From the NCBI RefSeq assembly GCF_013364155.1, contig NZ_CP054916.1:5949001-6013000 (forward strand): a stretch of DNA of 64,000 nucleotides. The letters run 5' to 3'. The position numbers and the translations under genes were made by a program. Under the pieces are notes generated by a model. The model saw only the letters and a program-made list of their open reading frames with translations, was not told where the DNA came from and did not search any database. Shown here piece by piece: positions 42,466 through 51,168 of this stretch (position 1 is its first letter; each line of letters begins with the position of its first letter). Source of the stretch: Streptomyces sp. NA02950. Lineage in GTDB: Bacteria > Actinomycetota > Actinomycetes > Streptomycetales > Streptomycetaceae.

Positions 42466-43634
42466 GCCACCGCCCCGGGCGCGGCGAGCGCTTCGGCGCG
42501 CAGGGCCGCCGCACGGCGCAGGGCGTCCACCGCCGGATCGCCGGTGGGCCCGCCGCCGGTCCTCTCGAGGGCGGCCGCCAGCACGGCTTCGACCGTGGTC
42601 AGCCCGCCCAGCTCGCCCCGCACCCCGCGGCCCAGCGACTCCACGGCGCCCGCCGCCCGGGACCGCGCCCGGCAGTGGACCGCCAGCTCGCAGGCGGCCA
42701 GGCACTCCGGGGCGTAGGCGGCGTCCACCGCGTCCACGGCGGCCGTCAGCTCCTCGACCGGGCGGGTCGCGGTGCGGCCGTCGTCCGCCAGCCGCAGGTC
42801 GAAGGTGGTGCCCTCGGGAAGGGTGGCGGCGATGTCCTCGATCCGGGTGAGCCGGGCGAGCTGCCGCCGGGTGACGGACAGCTGCTTGCGCACATCGACC
42901 AGTTCGGCCGTCGGCAGGTTGGAGAAGTCCCTGGGGCACACCAGCAGCACCTGGTGGCGCACCCGTGGCGCCCTCGCCGCCCCTCCGCCGTCCGGCTCGG
43001 CCTCGCCGACCCGTGCCGCCACCCGCTCCAGCGCCAGCGCGTACACCGCGGACTGCCGGGCGGCCGCGCCCACCTTGGCCGGATCCGCCGAGCCGTCCAC
43101 CATCGGAAAGGACTTGATCTCGATGACCGACCAGGAGCCGTCGGGGTGCACCACGACCGCGTCCGGTTCGAGGAAGGCGGGGGAGCCCGCCACGTCCAGG
43201 CTCACCATCGGATGGTCCAGCAGCGCCCACCGCCCCGCCGCGGTGGCCTCGCGCAGCGCCAGCGCCGTACGGGCGGTACGGCCCTGCGGGCCCGCGGCGG
43301 TCAGATCGGGGGTGTCGACCCCGCCGGGCTCGGGCGCGGGCGAGCCGTCCCGCAGCCGCTCGTGCAGCAGCCGGGTCAGCGCCTCACCGCGGTCGGACTT
43401 GACCCGGGCCTCGAAGGAATTGCCGCGCTGATGCGCGAACTGGGACTGCCCGAAGTTGGCCGAAGCGCCCAACGCCCGGGCGAGCGCGCCCTTGTCCACC
43501 CCCGCGCCGTCCAGCAGCGCACGGCGGCGGCAGCCGGGGTTGGCGGCCAGCGCCGCCAGGGCGCGGGCGTCCATCGGATGTGGAACGGTCTTGGGTCCGC
43601 GCAGCTCAGCGAGCCGCTGCCGCAGCGCTGTCAC
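42456..43634 (-). CDS. PD-(D/E)XK nuclease with Cas4/AddB-like iron-sulfur cysteines
   Basis: A RecB-family nuclease. With the GTG at 43634 as start it has 392 residues. The nuclease core is visible as [11 protein letters not shown], Asp158 in LEPDAVVV and Glu172-x-Lys174 in VIEIKSF. One cysteine before the core (Cys35 in NPGCRRR) and three after it (Cys311, Cys315, Cys321 in [11 protein letters not shown]) match the four-cysteine Fe-S pattern of Cas4, AddB and Dna2. The start is uncertain: ATG 43574 or ATG 43781 are alternatives, the latter overlapping the phosphatase gene by 176 bases. It opens the operon with the unknown protein and the helicase. Confidence 0.78.
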   Translation of the reverse strand: MTALRQRLAELRGPKTVPHPMDARALAALAANPGCRRRALLDGAGVDKGALARALGASANFGQSQFAHQRGNSFEARVKSDRGEALTRLLHERLRDGSPAPEPGGVDTPDLTAAGPQGRTARTALALREATAAGRWALLDHPMVSLDVAGSPAFLEPDAVVVHPDGSWSVIEIKSFPMVDGSADPAKVGAAARQSAVYALALERVAARVGEAEPDGGGAARAPRVRHQVLLVCPRDFSNLPTAELVDVRKQLSVTRRQLARLTRIEDIAATLPEGTTFDLRLADDGRTATRPVEELTAAVDAVDAAYAPECLAACELAVHCRARSRAAGAVESLGRGVRGELGGLTTVEAVLAAALERTGGGPTGDPAVDALRRAAALRAEALAAPGAVACR

Positions 43635-44631
43635 CGGTCTCGGCCGCGGCACCGGCTCCTGCCGCGCCGGGCCTGTCACCGGCGGCACCGTGGTGGTTGC
43701 GTTCCCTGTCCGCGCCCCTGCTCTGCTGTCGGGGGATCCGTTCCCGTTCACGTGCCGCAGTCTCGCACTTGTCACTGACATTCGTGGTGCCACCGGTGTT
43801 TCCGGTGGCCACGGCGGTCCGCGGAGCGGTCTGCGGGACGGCCTCGCGGGCCGGGCGGAAGCGGGCGCGCAACCGGTCGGTGAGCCGCAGTACGGGCCCC
43901 GCGAGCAGCGCCCCGGCCCCCATGACGGCGGCACCGGCGGCCGCGTCCAGGAAGTAGTGGTTGGCGGTGCCCATCACCACGATCGTGATGGTCAGGGGAT
44001 AGAGGACCGCCACCGCCTTGGCGTACCCGGAGCGGCCGTGCCGCCACAGCGCCACCCCGCACCACAGCGCCCAGCCCACATGGAGGCTGGGCATCGCCGC
44101 GTACTGGTTGGTCAGCCCACCGAGCCCGCGCGGTGCGCTCGCCTCGCCGCCCCACCAGCCGTACGAGCCGTACTGGGCCATGGTGTCGACGAAGCCGTGG
44201 CCCCCACCCAGCAGCCGCGGCGGGCAGGTGGGCAGCAGGGTGAAGCCGATCAGCCCGATGAGCGTGGAGACCAGCAGCCAGGTGCGCAGAAAGCGGTAGT
44301 CGGACGCTTTGCGGCGCTTCCACATCCACACCAGGATCGCCGGGGTGGCCACATAGTGCAGCGAGGCATAGGCGAAGTCGGCCGGTATGCCTATCGAGGC
44401 GTGCGCCGTGAAGATGTCGTTCAGCGGCGATTCGAAGTCGATGTTCAGACGCTGCTCGAAGTGCAGGATGGCCAGACCGTGATCCACAGCCGAGGAGACA
44501 TCACCGCGGGCCAGCAGCCGTCCGGCCGAGTACGCGGCGTACACCACGGCTATCAGGGGCAGTTCGGTCCACCAACGGGGGCGACCGCCCGGCGATGCCC
44601 CGGCACGGGGCGCGGAAGCGGTATGGGGCAT
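43606..44631 (-). CDS. PAP2-family membrane phosphatase/phosphotransferase
   Basis: A 341-residue integral membrane protein with about six helices and the PAP2 signature in two parts: [15 protein letters not shown] and later [13 protein letters not shown] with the catalytic His and Asp. It resembles the PAP2_3 subgroup, which includes inositol-phosphate and lipid phosphotransferases, and would act on lipid-linked phosphates at the membrane. The ATG at 44631 follows GGAGA. The final 70 residues are charged and low-complexity, and its 3' end overlaps the start region of the nuclease gene by about 29 bases. Confidence 0.85.
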   Translation of the reverse strand: MPHTASAPRAGASPGGRPRWWTELPLIAVVYAAYSAGRLLARGDVSSAVDHGLAILHFEQRLNIDFESPLNDIFTAHASIGIPADFAYASLHYVATPAILVWMWKRRKASDYRFLRTWLLVSTLIGLIGFTLLPTCPPRLLGGGHGFVDTMAQYGSYGWWGGEASAPRGLGGLTNQYAAMPSLHVGWALWCGVALWRHGRSGYAKAVAVLYPLTITIVVMGTANHYFLDAAAGAAVMGAGALLAGPVLRLTDRLRARFRPAREAVPQTAPRTAVATGNTGGTTNVSDKCETAARERERIPRQQSRGADRERNHHGAAGDRPGAAGAGAAAETGDSAAAAAR

Positions 44632-44949
44632 CCGGACGTTCTCCAAAATGTCAGGCAACCACAACAAGACGCGCGGACAACCGTACGGTGTAGGCAGGAC
44701 AACCCATGCACCGCCCCCGGAAATGCCCCGGTCGCGGCGGGGACGCCCGTCGCCTTCCTCCCGGCCGACGTGTGCGCGAACGGAAAGACGCCGGGATCGC
44801 CCCGCGGGTTGCCTCTGGAACGGGTGAGCGATGATGGGGGCGGCGGACCGGCTGCGGTCCGTACCCGCGTTCGCATCAGGCCGCGGGCGGCGGTGTGCGA
44901 CGGGGCACGGCGGCGCGCCGCGGTGGTACATCCGCTGAAAGGCACACCC
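44632..44949. other. divergent intergenic region
   Basis: 318 bases between the starts of the PAP2 phosphatase and the histidine phosphatase. It contains the short palindrome ACCGTACGGT near 44679 and GC-rich inverted segments. I see no gene and no confident promoter. Confidence 0.55.
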
Positions 44950-45543
44950 ATGGCACCACGCATCCTCCTGGCCCGGCACGGACAGACGGAGTGGTCGCTG
45001 TGCGGGAAGCACACCGGCCGCACCGACATTCCGCTGCTCGACGAGGGACGGCGGGGCGCCAAGCTGCTCGGTGAGCGGCTGCACCGCGCGCCGTGGGCCG
45101 GGCTGCCGGAGGCCGAGGTGCGTACCAGCCCGCTGTCGCGCGCCAGGGAGACCTGCGAGCTGGCGGGCTTCGGCGACCGGGCCCGGGAGTGGGACGCGCT
45201 GCTGGAGTGGGACTACGGCGCCTACGAGGGGCTGACCCCGGACGAGATCAAGACGGCCCGGCCGGGCTGGCTGATCTGGCGTGACGGCGTTCCGGAGGGC
45301 GAGGCGCGGGAGGCGGTCGCGGCGCGCGCGGACGCGGTGGTGGAGTGGGCGCGCTCGGCCGACCGCGATGTGCTGGTCTTCGCGCACGGCCACATCCTGC
45401 GCACCCTGGGCGCGCGCTGGCTCGGCTACGACGTCTCCTTCGCGTCCCGGATCCGGCTGGACCCGACATCGCTGTCGATCCTGGGCTGGGCCTACGGCGA
45501 ACCGGCCATCGAGCGCTGGAACGACACCGGCCACCTGGGCTGA
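44950..45543 (+). CDS. histidine phosphatase (phosphoglycerate-mutase-like)
   Basis: A 197-residue cytoplasmic phosphatase. The phosphoacceptor is the His of [11 protein letters not shown] near residue 10. The second His is in [16 protein letters not shown] and the acid/base Glu in [17 protein letters not shown]. It resembles acid-phosphatase and sugar-phosphatase members of the family, not glycolytic mutase. The ATG at 44950 has AAAGG eight bases upstream. Substrate unknown. Confidence 0.9.
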   Translation: MAPRILLARHGQTEWSLCGKHTGRTDIPLLDEGRRGAKLLGERLHRAPWAGLPEAEVRTSPLSRARETCELAGFGDRAREWDALLEWDYGAYEGLTPDEIKTARPGWLIWRDGVPEGEAREAVAARADAVVEWARSADRDVLVFAHGHILRTLGARWLGYDVSFASRIRLDPTSLSILGWAYGEPAIERWNDTGHLG

Positions 45544-46210
45544 CGCCGAACGGCGCCGCGACTGCGGTCGGAGACCGCGCCCCGCGGCCTCCGCGGGCCC
45601 GCCGCACGGCGGTTGCGTACGCCGCGCCGCGGCCCGGCGGGGGCGCGAGCGTCCGGAGAGCGGGGGCGGCCCCGTGGCCTCCGGCCGTCCGTCGTCAGGC
45701 GGTCCCATATGGCTCGTGCGGCCCGGCGCCCTCCGCGCCCTCCGCGCCCTCCGCGCCGGTCGTGCCGCGGCCGTCGTGCCGCGGAGGCCCGGCGGCGGCG
45801 TGAGTGCCCGGGGGGCCGGGGCGGCTCTGTGGCTTCCGGTCGTCCGAGGTCCGGCGGTTCCGCATCCGCTCGGGTGGCCCGGCGGTCCGCCGCGCTGCCT
45901 GAGATCCGGGTTTCCCGGACGAACCGGGGCAACTCGGCGACCCTCCGGCGGTCGGTAACTCGGCGGGTTCGTACGGCCGGGCGCCCTCCGCGCCCTGCGC
46001 GCCGGTCGTGCCGCGGAGGCCTGGCGGCGGCGTGAGTGCCCGGGGGGCCGGGGCGGCGGCTCTGTGGCTTCCGGTCGTCCGAGGTCCGGCGGTTCCGCAT
46101 CCGCTCGGGTGGCCCGGCGGTCCGCCGCGCTGCCTGAGACCCACCGGCGTTCCGAGCGCCCCGGAGGGCGCGGCGGCTCCGCGTCCCAGGGTCCCGGCGG
46201 CCTCGGCGGA
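45544..46210. other. gene-free GC-rich region built of direct repeats
   Basis: 667 bases between the histidine phosphatase and the TPR regulator. No frame has a ribosome site or protein-like composition. The region consists largely of repeated segments, listed separately. Confidence 0.7.
45773..46139. repeat. 132-135 bp direct repeat, two copies
   Basis: Copy 1 at 45773-45904 and copy 2 at 46005-46139 start GTCGTGCCGCGGAGGC and end GCTGCCTGAGA. They differ by one substitution (GGCCCGG versus GGCCTGG) and a 3-base GCG insertion in copy 2. A diverged third copy lies at about 45629-45730. Short GCGCCCTCC tandem units precede each copy. Confidence 0.8.
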
Positions 46211-47593
46211 TCAGGCTCGGCGCGGGCGTGCCGCGGGTGCGGGGGACATTGCCGGGGCGCGGCGGTCGGCGGCCTCGTAGCGGTCCAGGAAGTCCGCGAC
46301 CGATGGCTCGCTCCCGTGCGGGCGCAGCCGCCGCGCGGTGTTGTCGAGCATGCGCCGGATCCGGGACGAGGTGACCTGGTCCATCAGCCGCAGGGCGCGG
46401 CCCGCCGCGGCGGCGGCCTCGTCAGGTGTGCCGTGTTGTGCGAGGTCGGCCGCCAGCTCGGTGGTGAACAGCGCGATATTGCGGGTGAAGTGCGGGTCCT
46501 GGAGGGCGACCGCGCGGCGCGCGTGGTCGGCGGCGCGCCCCCAGTCGCCCAGCGCCGACCAGCACTGGGCCTCCAGGCCCTCCAGCTCCGCTTCGCCGTA
46601 GAAGCTCATCCACTCCGGGTCGGCGTCCGACGGGCCGCGGCCGAACAGGGTCTGGGCGCGCAGCAGGGCGCCCTCGCAGCCGCCGCGGTCGCCGAGCCAG
46701 GCCCAGCCGCCCGCCTCGCGCAGCGCCAGCAGGGACAGCAGCCGCGGGGAGGAGAGCCGTTCGGCGACCCGCTGGGCCGCCTGGGCGGCCCGGACCGCCT
46801 CGCGGGGGCGGCCCGCGTCGCGCGCCAGGAAGGCGGTGTTGCAGAAGGCGTGGGCCTCCAGGCCGGGGTCGCCGCTGACCCGTGCGGTGGCCAGTGCCTC
46901 GGCGTAGTGCGAGCGGGCGTCGGAGAGCCGGCCGGAGTCATGGGCCAGCCAGCCCGCCGAGATGGCCAGTTCACCGGCGCCCGCGTAGAGCCGGGCGGCG
47001 ACGGAGCGGCTGTAGCCGCCCGCGTCCAGCAGGGCGTACGCGGCGCTCAGCGGTTTCGCGGTGTGGGTGTAGAGGGTGTCCGCGCCGTGCCGGTCGTCCA
47101 GCACCCGGATCCGGCGCACGGCCTCCTCCACGGCGGCGGCCTCCGCCTCGCCCACCCGGTGCCCGGACCGCCGGGGCGGGGGGACGAGCGGGGTCGCGGC
47201 CGCGGCGGCGGCCGCCGCCCCACTGGTCATGAAGGCACGGCGTAGCAGTTCGCTCTCCTCGGAGACGTCGACGGATGCCCCCGCCCCGGGTGCGGGCGCG
47301 GGGACGGGGCCCGCGCCGTGGCCGCGGACCGACTCCCGGGAGGCGAAGCCCAGATCGGTCAGGGAGCGGCCGGGGAACATATGGCGGAAGACGCGCTCGT
47401 ACGCGTAGTTGGGGCAGCGGATCGCCCCGGACTCGACCCGGCCGACGTAGCGGGCGTCGCAGGAGACCTGTTCGCCGATCTCACGGGCGGCGCGGCGTAC
47501 GGAGGCCGCGAACTCGGCGGCGGAGAGCGGTCCTCGCAGCCGCCGGAACGCGGTGTTCGGGCGGGGGGACGGAGGATCCGGAAGCGGCGTCAT
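46211..47593 (-). CDS. helix-turn-helix regulator with TPR-like C-terminus
   Basis: A 460-residue protein with an N-terminal DNA-binding region (about 15-85, including SCDARYVGRVESGAIRCPNYAYERVFRHMFPG) and a C-terminal array of TPR-like helices (about 160-430). It resembles Streptomyces developmental or antibiotic regulators of the XRE-TPR kind. A hydrophobic Ala-rich stretch near residue 125 may be a linker. The ATG at 47593 has AGAGG upstream. It is divergent from a small conserved gene at 47800, an arrangement often seen for such regulators and their partner proteins. Confidence 0.8.
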   Translation of the reverse strand: MTPLPDPPSPRPNTAFRRLRGPLSAAEFAASVRRAAREIGEQVSCDARYVGRVESGAIRCPNYAYERVFRHMFPGRSLTDLGFASRESVRGHGAGPVPAPAPGAGASVDVSEESELLRRAFMTSGAAAAAAAATPLVPPPRRSGHRVGEAEAAAVEEAVRRIRVLDDRHGADTLYTHTAKPLSAAYALLDAGGYSRSVAARLYAGAGELAISAGWLAHDSGRLSDARSHYAEALATARVSGDPGLEAHAFCNTAFLARDAGRPREAVRAAQAAQRVAERLSSPRLLSLLALREAGGWAWLGDRGGCEGALLRAQTLFGRGPSDADPEWMSFYGEAELEGLEAQCWSALGDWGRAADHARRAVALQDPHFTRNIALFTTELAADLAQHGTPDEAAAAAGRALRLMDQVTSSRIRRMLDNTARRLRPHGSEPSVADFLDRYEAADRRAPAMSPAPAARPRRA

Positions 47594-47799
47594 GTGCAGC
47601 CTCTCCCTTGGGTACTGCCAGGTGGGCGGGGGAGAACCGTACCGGCTGCGAGATACACGACACCCGGAGAATTCCAGCAATTGGGACATGTCGCCCTCGA
47701 TCTGCCATGAACTGCCATCCTTTACGGCGGCATTCGGCCGTAGCCGTTGACGCCGCCCGCGCGTTGAACCCTTGCAACCCGATGAAGAGGGAGGCCGGA

Positions 47800-48252
47800 G
47801 TGGACATCAGCCGCTCGCGGACGACTGCCCAGCATCCGCTGCGCACCGTTCACCATTCCCCGCGCCAGGACTGCGACCTTGTCACCGTGCCCGCCCGTCA
47901 GGGGCTGGAGGCGGTGGACATCCTGCGCCGTGCGCGCGACGGCCTCGGCCCCGTACTGCACGACACCGTCTGCGACACCCTCGGCTTCCTGGTGCCGCCC
48001 GGCACCGCGGACGGCTGGGACCTGCCGGGCAGTGCCTGTACCCAGACCGCCGGACGCGGGATCCGGATAAACGCCGTCACCGAACCCGCTTCCGGGATCC
48101 CGCCCCGCGTCCCGGACGAGCCCCCCGGCCTCGGCACCGGCTGGCTGGTGCCGCCGGACGCCGCGTACACCGTCGCCACCGACCCCGCGGAACTGCGGGC
48201 GGCGCTCGGCGAGGCGGCCCGCACCATCGAGGCCGTCGACCGCTGCCAGTGA
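47800..48252 (+). CDS. hypothetical protein, 150 residues, divergent partner of the TPR regulator
   Basis: A soluble protein starting [19 protein letters not shown]. Segments [34 protein letters not shown] and [33 protein letters not shown] are typical of small Streptomyces proteins paired with helix-turn-helix regulators. I cannot name the family. The GTG at 47800 is five bases after GGGAGG; an ATG at 47782 would overlap that site. The last base of its TGA is the first base of a long tandem-repeat array. Confidence 0.72.
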   Translation: MDISRSRTTAQHPLRTVHHSPRQDCDLVTVPARQGLEAVDILRRARDGLGPVLHDTVCDTLGFLVPPGTADGWDLPGSACTQTAGRGIRINAVTEPASGIPPRVPDEPPGLGTGWLVPPDAAYTVATDPAELRAALGEAARTIEAVDRCQ

Positions 48253-48814
48253 TCCCGTGGTTCCCGTGAATCCCGTGGTTCCCGTGGTTCCCGTGGTTCC
48301 CGTGGTTCCCGTGGTTCCCGTGGTTCCCGTGGTTCCCGTGGTTCCCGTGGTTCCCGTGGTTCCCGTGGTTCCCGTGGTTCCCGTGGTTCCCGTGGTGTGG
48401 TTCCCGTGGTTCCCGTGGTTCCCGTGGTTCCCGTGGTTCCCGTGGTTCCCGTGGTTCCCGTGGTTCCCGTGGTTCCCGTGGTTCCCGTGGTTCCCGTGGT
48501 TCCCGTGGTTCCCGTGGTTCCCGTGGTTCCCGTGGTTCCCGTGGTTCCCGTGGTTCCCGTGGTTCCCGTGGTTCCCGTGGTTCCCGTGGTTCCCGTGGTT
48601 CCCGTGGTTCCCGTGGTTCCCGTGGTTCCCGTGGTTCCCGTGGTTCCCGTGGTTCCCGTGGTTCCCGTGGTTCCCGTGGTTCCCGTGGTTCCCGTGGTTC
48701 CCGTGGTTCCCGTGGTTCCCGTGGTTCCCGTGGTTCCCGTGGTTCCCGTGGTTCCCGTGGTTCCCGTGGTTCCCGTGGTTCCCGTGGATCCCGTGGATCC
48801 CGTGGATCCCGTGA
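48252..48814. repeat. minisatellite: 62 tandem copies of a 9-base unit
   Basis: The unit TTCCCGTGG is repeated without a break from 48252 to 48395 (16 units). A 5-base partial unit TGTGG follows at 48396-48400, then 46 more units run to 48814. Only the outer units vary (ATCCCGTGG or a TTCCCGTGA), as expected for an array homogenised by slippage or unequal exchange. It begins on the stop codon of the 150-residue protein and ends 64 bases before the next gene. All six frames are open because the period is a multiple of three, but nothing supports translation. The remaining bases to 48878 hold only the next gene's promoter. Confidence 0.97.
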
Positions 48815-48865
48815 TCCGGCGGCTCCCCGATGAGCTCCGCGACGGCCGCTGTCGGTGGCCGGACG

Positions 48866-48871
48866 CATACT
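48866..48871 (+). promoter_or_regulatory. possible -10 element, leaderless methyltransferase-like gene
   Basis: CATACT is seven bases before the ATG at 48879, with no ribosome site between. Confidence 0.35.
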
Positions 48872-48878
48872 GGGCCCC

Positions 48879-49769
48879 ATGGCGAGAGGCACACACAAGC
48901 GAGCGGCGCACGGGCGCGGAGCGGGCCGGGGGCGTACCCCCGAGCCGGCCGCGGCACCCGTGGACGGGGGGCTCGCCGAGCTGGTGCCGGACCGCGACCA
49001 CCCGCGCGCCTTCACCCTGCTGCTGGACGGCAGACCGCAGTCGTATGTGGATCTCGACGACCCGGCCCGCCTCGGCTTCGAGTACCAGCGCCGGTTGGGC
49101 CATATCGCCGATCTCGCGGCCCCGCCCGGCCGTCCGCTGCACGTCGTCCACCTCGGCGGCGGCGCCTTCACCCTCGCCCGCTACATCGCGGCCGCCCGTC
49201 CCCGCTCCACCCAGCAGGTCATCGAGATCGACGCCGCGCTCGTCCAGTTCGTCCGGCGCGGGCTGCCGCTCGATCCCGGCGGCCGGATACGGGTGCGCTC
49301 CACCGACGCGCGCGCCGGGCTCGCCAAGGTTCCCGACGGCTGGGCCGACCTGGTCATCGCGGATGTCTTCGGCGGCGGCCGCACCCCCGCCCATCTGACC
49401 AGCGTGGAGTTCCTCGGCGAGGTACGGCGCGCCCTGCGCCCCGGCGGGGCCTACGCCGCCAATCTCGCCGACGGCCCGCCGCTGGCCCATCTGCGGTCCC
49501 AGATCGCCACCGCCCGCGCGGTGTTCACCGAGGTGTGTCTGACCGCCGACCCCGCCGTGCTGCGCGGCCGCCGCTTCGGAAACGCGGTGCTGCTGGCCGC
49601 CGACCGGGAGCTGCCGCTGGCCGAGCTCACCCGCCGCGCCGCGAGCGACCCGCATCCCGCCCGGGTCGAACACGGCCGGGCGCTGGCGGACTTCACGGGC
49701 GGCGCGGCCCCCGTCACCGACGCCACCGCCGGGCCCTCCCCGGCCCCGCCGCCCGAGGTCTTCGACTGA
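48879..49769 (+). CDS. spermidine-synthase-like SAM-fold protein
   Basis: A 296-residue protein of the polyamine-synthase/methyltransferase fold. The cofactor loop is [15 protein letters not shown], followed by the acidic [14 protein letters not shown] and the active-site-like [10 protein letters not shown]. Streptomyces has several such stand-alone proteins annotated as spermidine synthase whose substrate is untested. The N-terminus is basic and the C-terminus Pro/Ala-rich. The ATG appears leaderless. It is the first gene after the nine-base repeat array. Confidence 0.78.
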   Translation: MARGTHKRAAHGRGAGRGRTPEPAAAPVDGGLAELVPDRDHPRAFTLLLDGRPQSYVDLDDPARLGFEYQRRLGHIADLAAPPGRPLHVVHLGGGAFTLARYIAAARPRSTQQVIEIDAALVQFVRRGLPLDPGGRIRVRSTDARAGLAKVPDGWADLVIADVFGGGRTPAHLTSVEFLGEVRRALRPGGAYAANLADGPPLAHLRSQIATARAVFTEVCLTADPAVLRGRRFGNAVLLAADRELPLAELTRRAASDPHPARVEHGRALADFTGGAAPVTDATAGPSPAPPPEVFD

Positions 49770-49824
49770 AGGCCCCGGCCGGAGGCAGGGAACGGAGACG
49801 GGGTCAGCAGGGACAGGGACAGGG

Positions 49825-50370
49825 TCAGGGCTCGTCCACCCGCACCCGGGGCGGACCGTCGTGCCAGGTACAGAAGACCGAGGTGGTGTCCGCTCCCGAG
49901 ACGAAGTCCACCCGGATCCACTGGGCTTGCTTCCACACCTGCATCCGCCAGCCGCTGTCCGGGGTGGCCGAAACCAGATCCGCCCAGGAGTCACGGATGT
50001 CGAAGACCACCCGGCCGCCGCGCACCGGATAGCTGCGCACGTTCCCGCCCTCCTCCGGCTTCGGCTCCTTCGTCGGCCGCGGTTCGGGGTCCGGCTTCGT
50101 ATCGCGCGCGGGCGGCGCCGAGGAGCGGCCGGGCGACGGGGGAGTGGACCGCGAATCCGACGGCGGCGAGGGCGGATCGGGCCGGTAGGTCGAGGAGGCC
50201 CGCACCTCCGTCGTCGACCGGTCCTCGCCCGCGATCGTCAGCGCGCGCGGCGGGTCGTACGCCGTGCCGGTCAGCACCGTACGCACGCCGTACCAGGACA
50301 GCGTGACCGCGGCTCCCGTGGCCAGCACCCACGCCAGGGCTTGGACCAGACCTCGTTGCATTCCCCCCAT
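49825..50370 (-). CDS. membrane-anchored hypothetical secreted protein
   Basis: A 181-residue protein with one N-terminal membrane helix (about 8-30), a long Pro/Ser/Lys-rich spacer (about 60-110) and a small C-terminal globular domain ([39 protein letters not shown]). The domain probably sits outside the membrane beyond the spacer. I recognise no family. The ATG at 50370 has GAGG four bases upstream. It is divergent from the two-component genes across 33 bases and may belong to their regulon. Confidence 0.72.
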   Translation of the reverse strand: MGGMQRGLVQALAWVLATGAAVTLSWYGVRTVLTGTAYDPPRALTIAGEDRSTTEVRASSTYRPDPPSPPSDSRSTPPSPGRSSAPPARDTKPDPEPRPTKEPKPEEGGNVRSYPVRGGRVVFDIRDSWADLVSATPDSGWRMQVWKQAQWIRVDFVSGADTTSVFCTWHDGPPRVRVDEP

Positions 50371-50390
50371 CCTGCCTCACCCGAATGGCG

Positions 50391-50396
50391 TACGGT
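50391..50396 (+). promoter_or_regulatory. -10 element of leaderless response-regulator transcript
   Basis: TACGGT lies seven bases before the ATG at 50404, with no Shine-Dalgarno sequence. Confidence 0.5.
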
Positions 50397-50403
50397 GCCG
50401 CCC

Positions 50404-51168
50404 ATGGCAAGTGTGCTCGTCGTCGAGGACGACCAGTTCGTGCGCTCGGCCCTCATACGGCAGCTGTCCGAGGCGTCCCACACCGTCCGCAGTGTGGGTA
50501 CCGCCCTGGAGGCGCTGCGCGAGGTGGCGCAGATCGGATTCGACGTCGTCATCCTGGATCTCGGCCTGCCCGACCTGGACGGGGCCGAGGCGCTCAAGAT
50601 GCTGCGCGGGATCACCGACGTCCCGGTCATCGTGGCCACCGCGCGGGACGACGAGGCCGAGATCGTCCGGCTGCTCAACGACGGCGCCGACGACTACCTC
50701 GTCAAACCCTTCTCCGTGGCGCACCTTTCGGCCCGGATGGCCGCGGTGCTGCGCCGCTCCCGCACCCCCGCCGCCGGTGAGCCCCCGCCCTCGGGGGTGC
50801 TGCGGGTCGGCGGGCTCACCGTCGATCCGCTGCGCCGTCAGGCCGCCCTGGACGGCATCGGACTCGACCTCACCCGGCGCGAGTTCGACCTGCTGGCCTT
50901 CCTCGCCGGACGCCCCGGCGTCGTGGTGCCCCGCAAGGAACTGCTCGCCGAGGTCTGGCAGCAGTCCTACGGCGACGACCAGACCATCGATGTCCATCTG
51001 TCCTGGCTGCGCCGCAAACTGGGGGAAACCGCCGCCTGCCCCCGCTATCTGCACACCCTGCGCGGTGTCGGGGTCAAACTGGAGCCACCCGTACAGGACG
51101 GGGCGAACGGGGCACGCGGCGAGAACGGCGAGACCGGTGACGTCCGGGAGCATCGGGAGCGCCGGTGA
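50404..51168 (+). CDS. OmpR-family response regulator
   Basis: A 254-residue regulator. The receiver domain (1-120) has acidic residues at VVEDDQ, phosphoacceptor Asp52 in VILDLGLPDLDG and Lys101 in YLVKPF. The winged helix (about 128-235) includes LTRREFDLLAFLAGRPGVVVPRKELLAEVW and TIDVHLSWLRRKLGE. It is translated from an apparently leaderless mRNA, and its stop overlaps the kinase start by four bases. The signal is unknown. Confidence 0.92.
   Translation: MASVLVVEDDQFVRSALIRQLSEASHTVRSVGTALEALREVAQIGFDVVILDLGLPDLDGAEALKMLRGITDVPVIVATARDDEAEIVRLLNDGADDYLVKPFSVAHLSARMAAVLRRSRTPAAGEPPPSGVLRVGGLTVDPLRRQAALDGIGLDLTRREFDLLAFLAGRPGVVVPRKELLAEVWQQSYGDDQTIDVHLSWLRRKLGETAACPRYLHTLRGVGVKLEPPVQDGANGARGENGETGDVREHRERR

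Noticed and set aside
42675..43778. Plus-strand frame opposite the nuclease gene
   Set aside because: The minus strand carries the D...ExK and cysteine motifs and is in an overlapping operon; the plus frame has no support.
45492..46144. Overlapping minus-strand frames in the repeat region
   Set aside because: They are Pro/Arg/Gly-rich translations of the direct repeats with no ribosome site and no domain.
48252..48814. CRISPR array
   Set aside because: The units are nine bases with no spacers and no cas genes are present.
48257..49398. Repeat proteins of Val-Pro-Val, Phe-Pro-Trp, Gly-Asn-His or Arg-Glu-Pro units
   Set aside because: They arise only because the nine-base unit keeps every frame open. 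The 5-base break and the absence of ribosome sites argue against translation.
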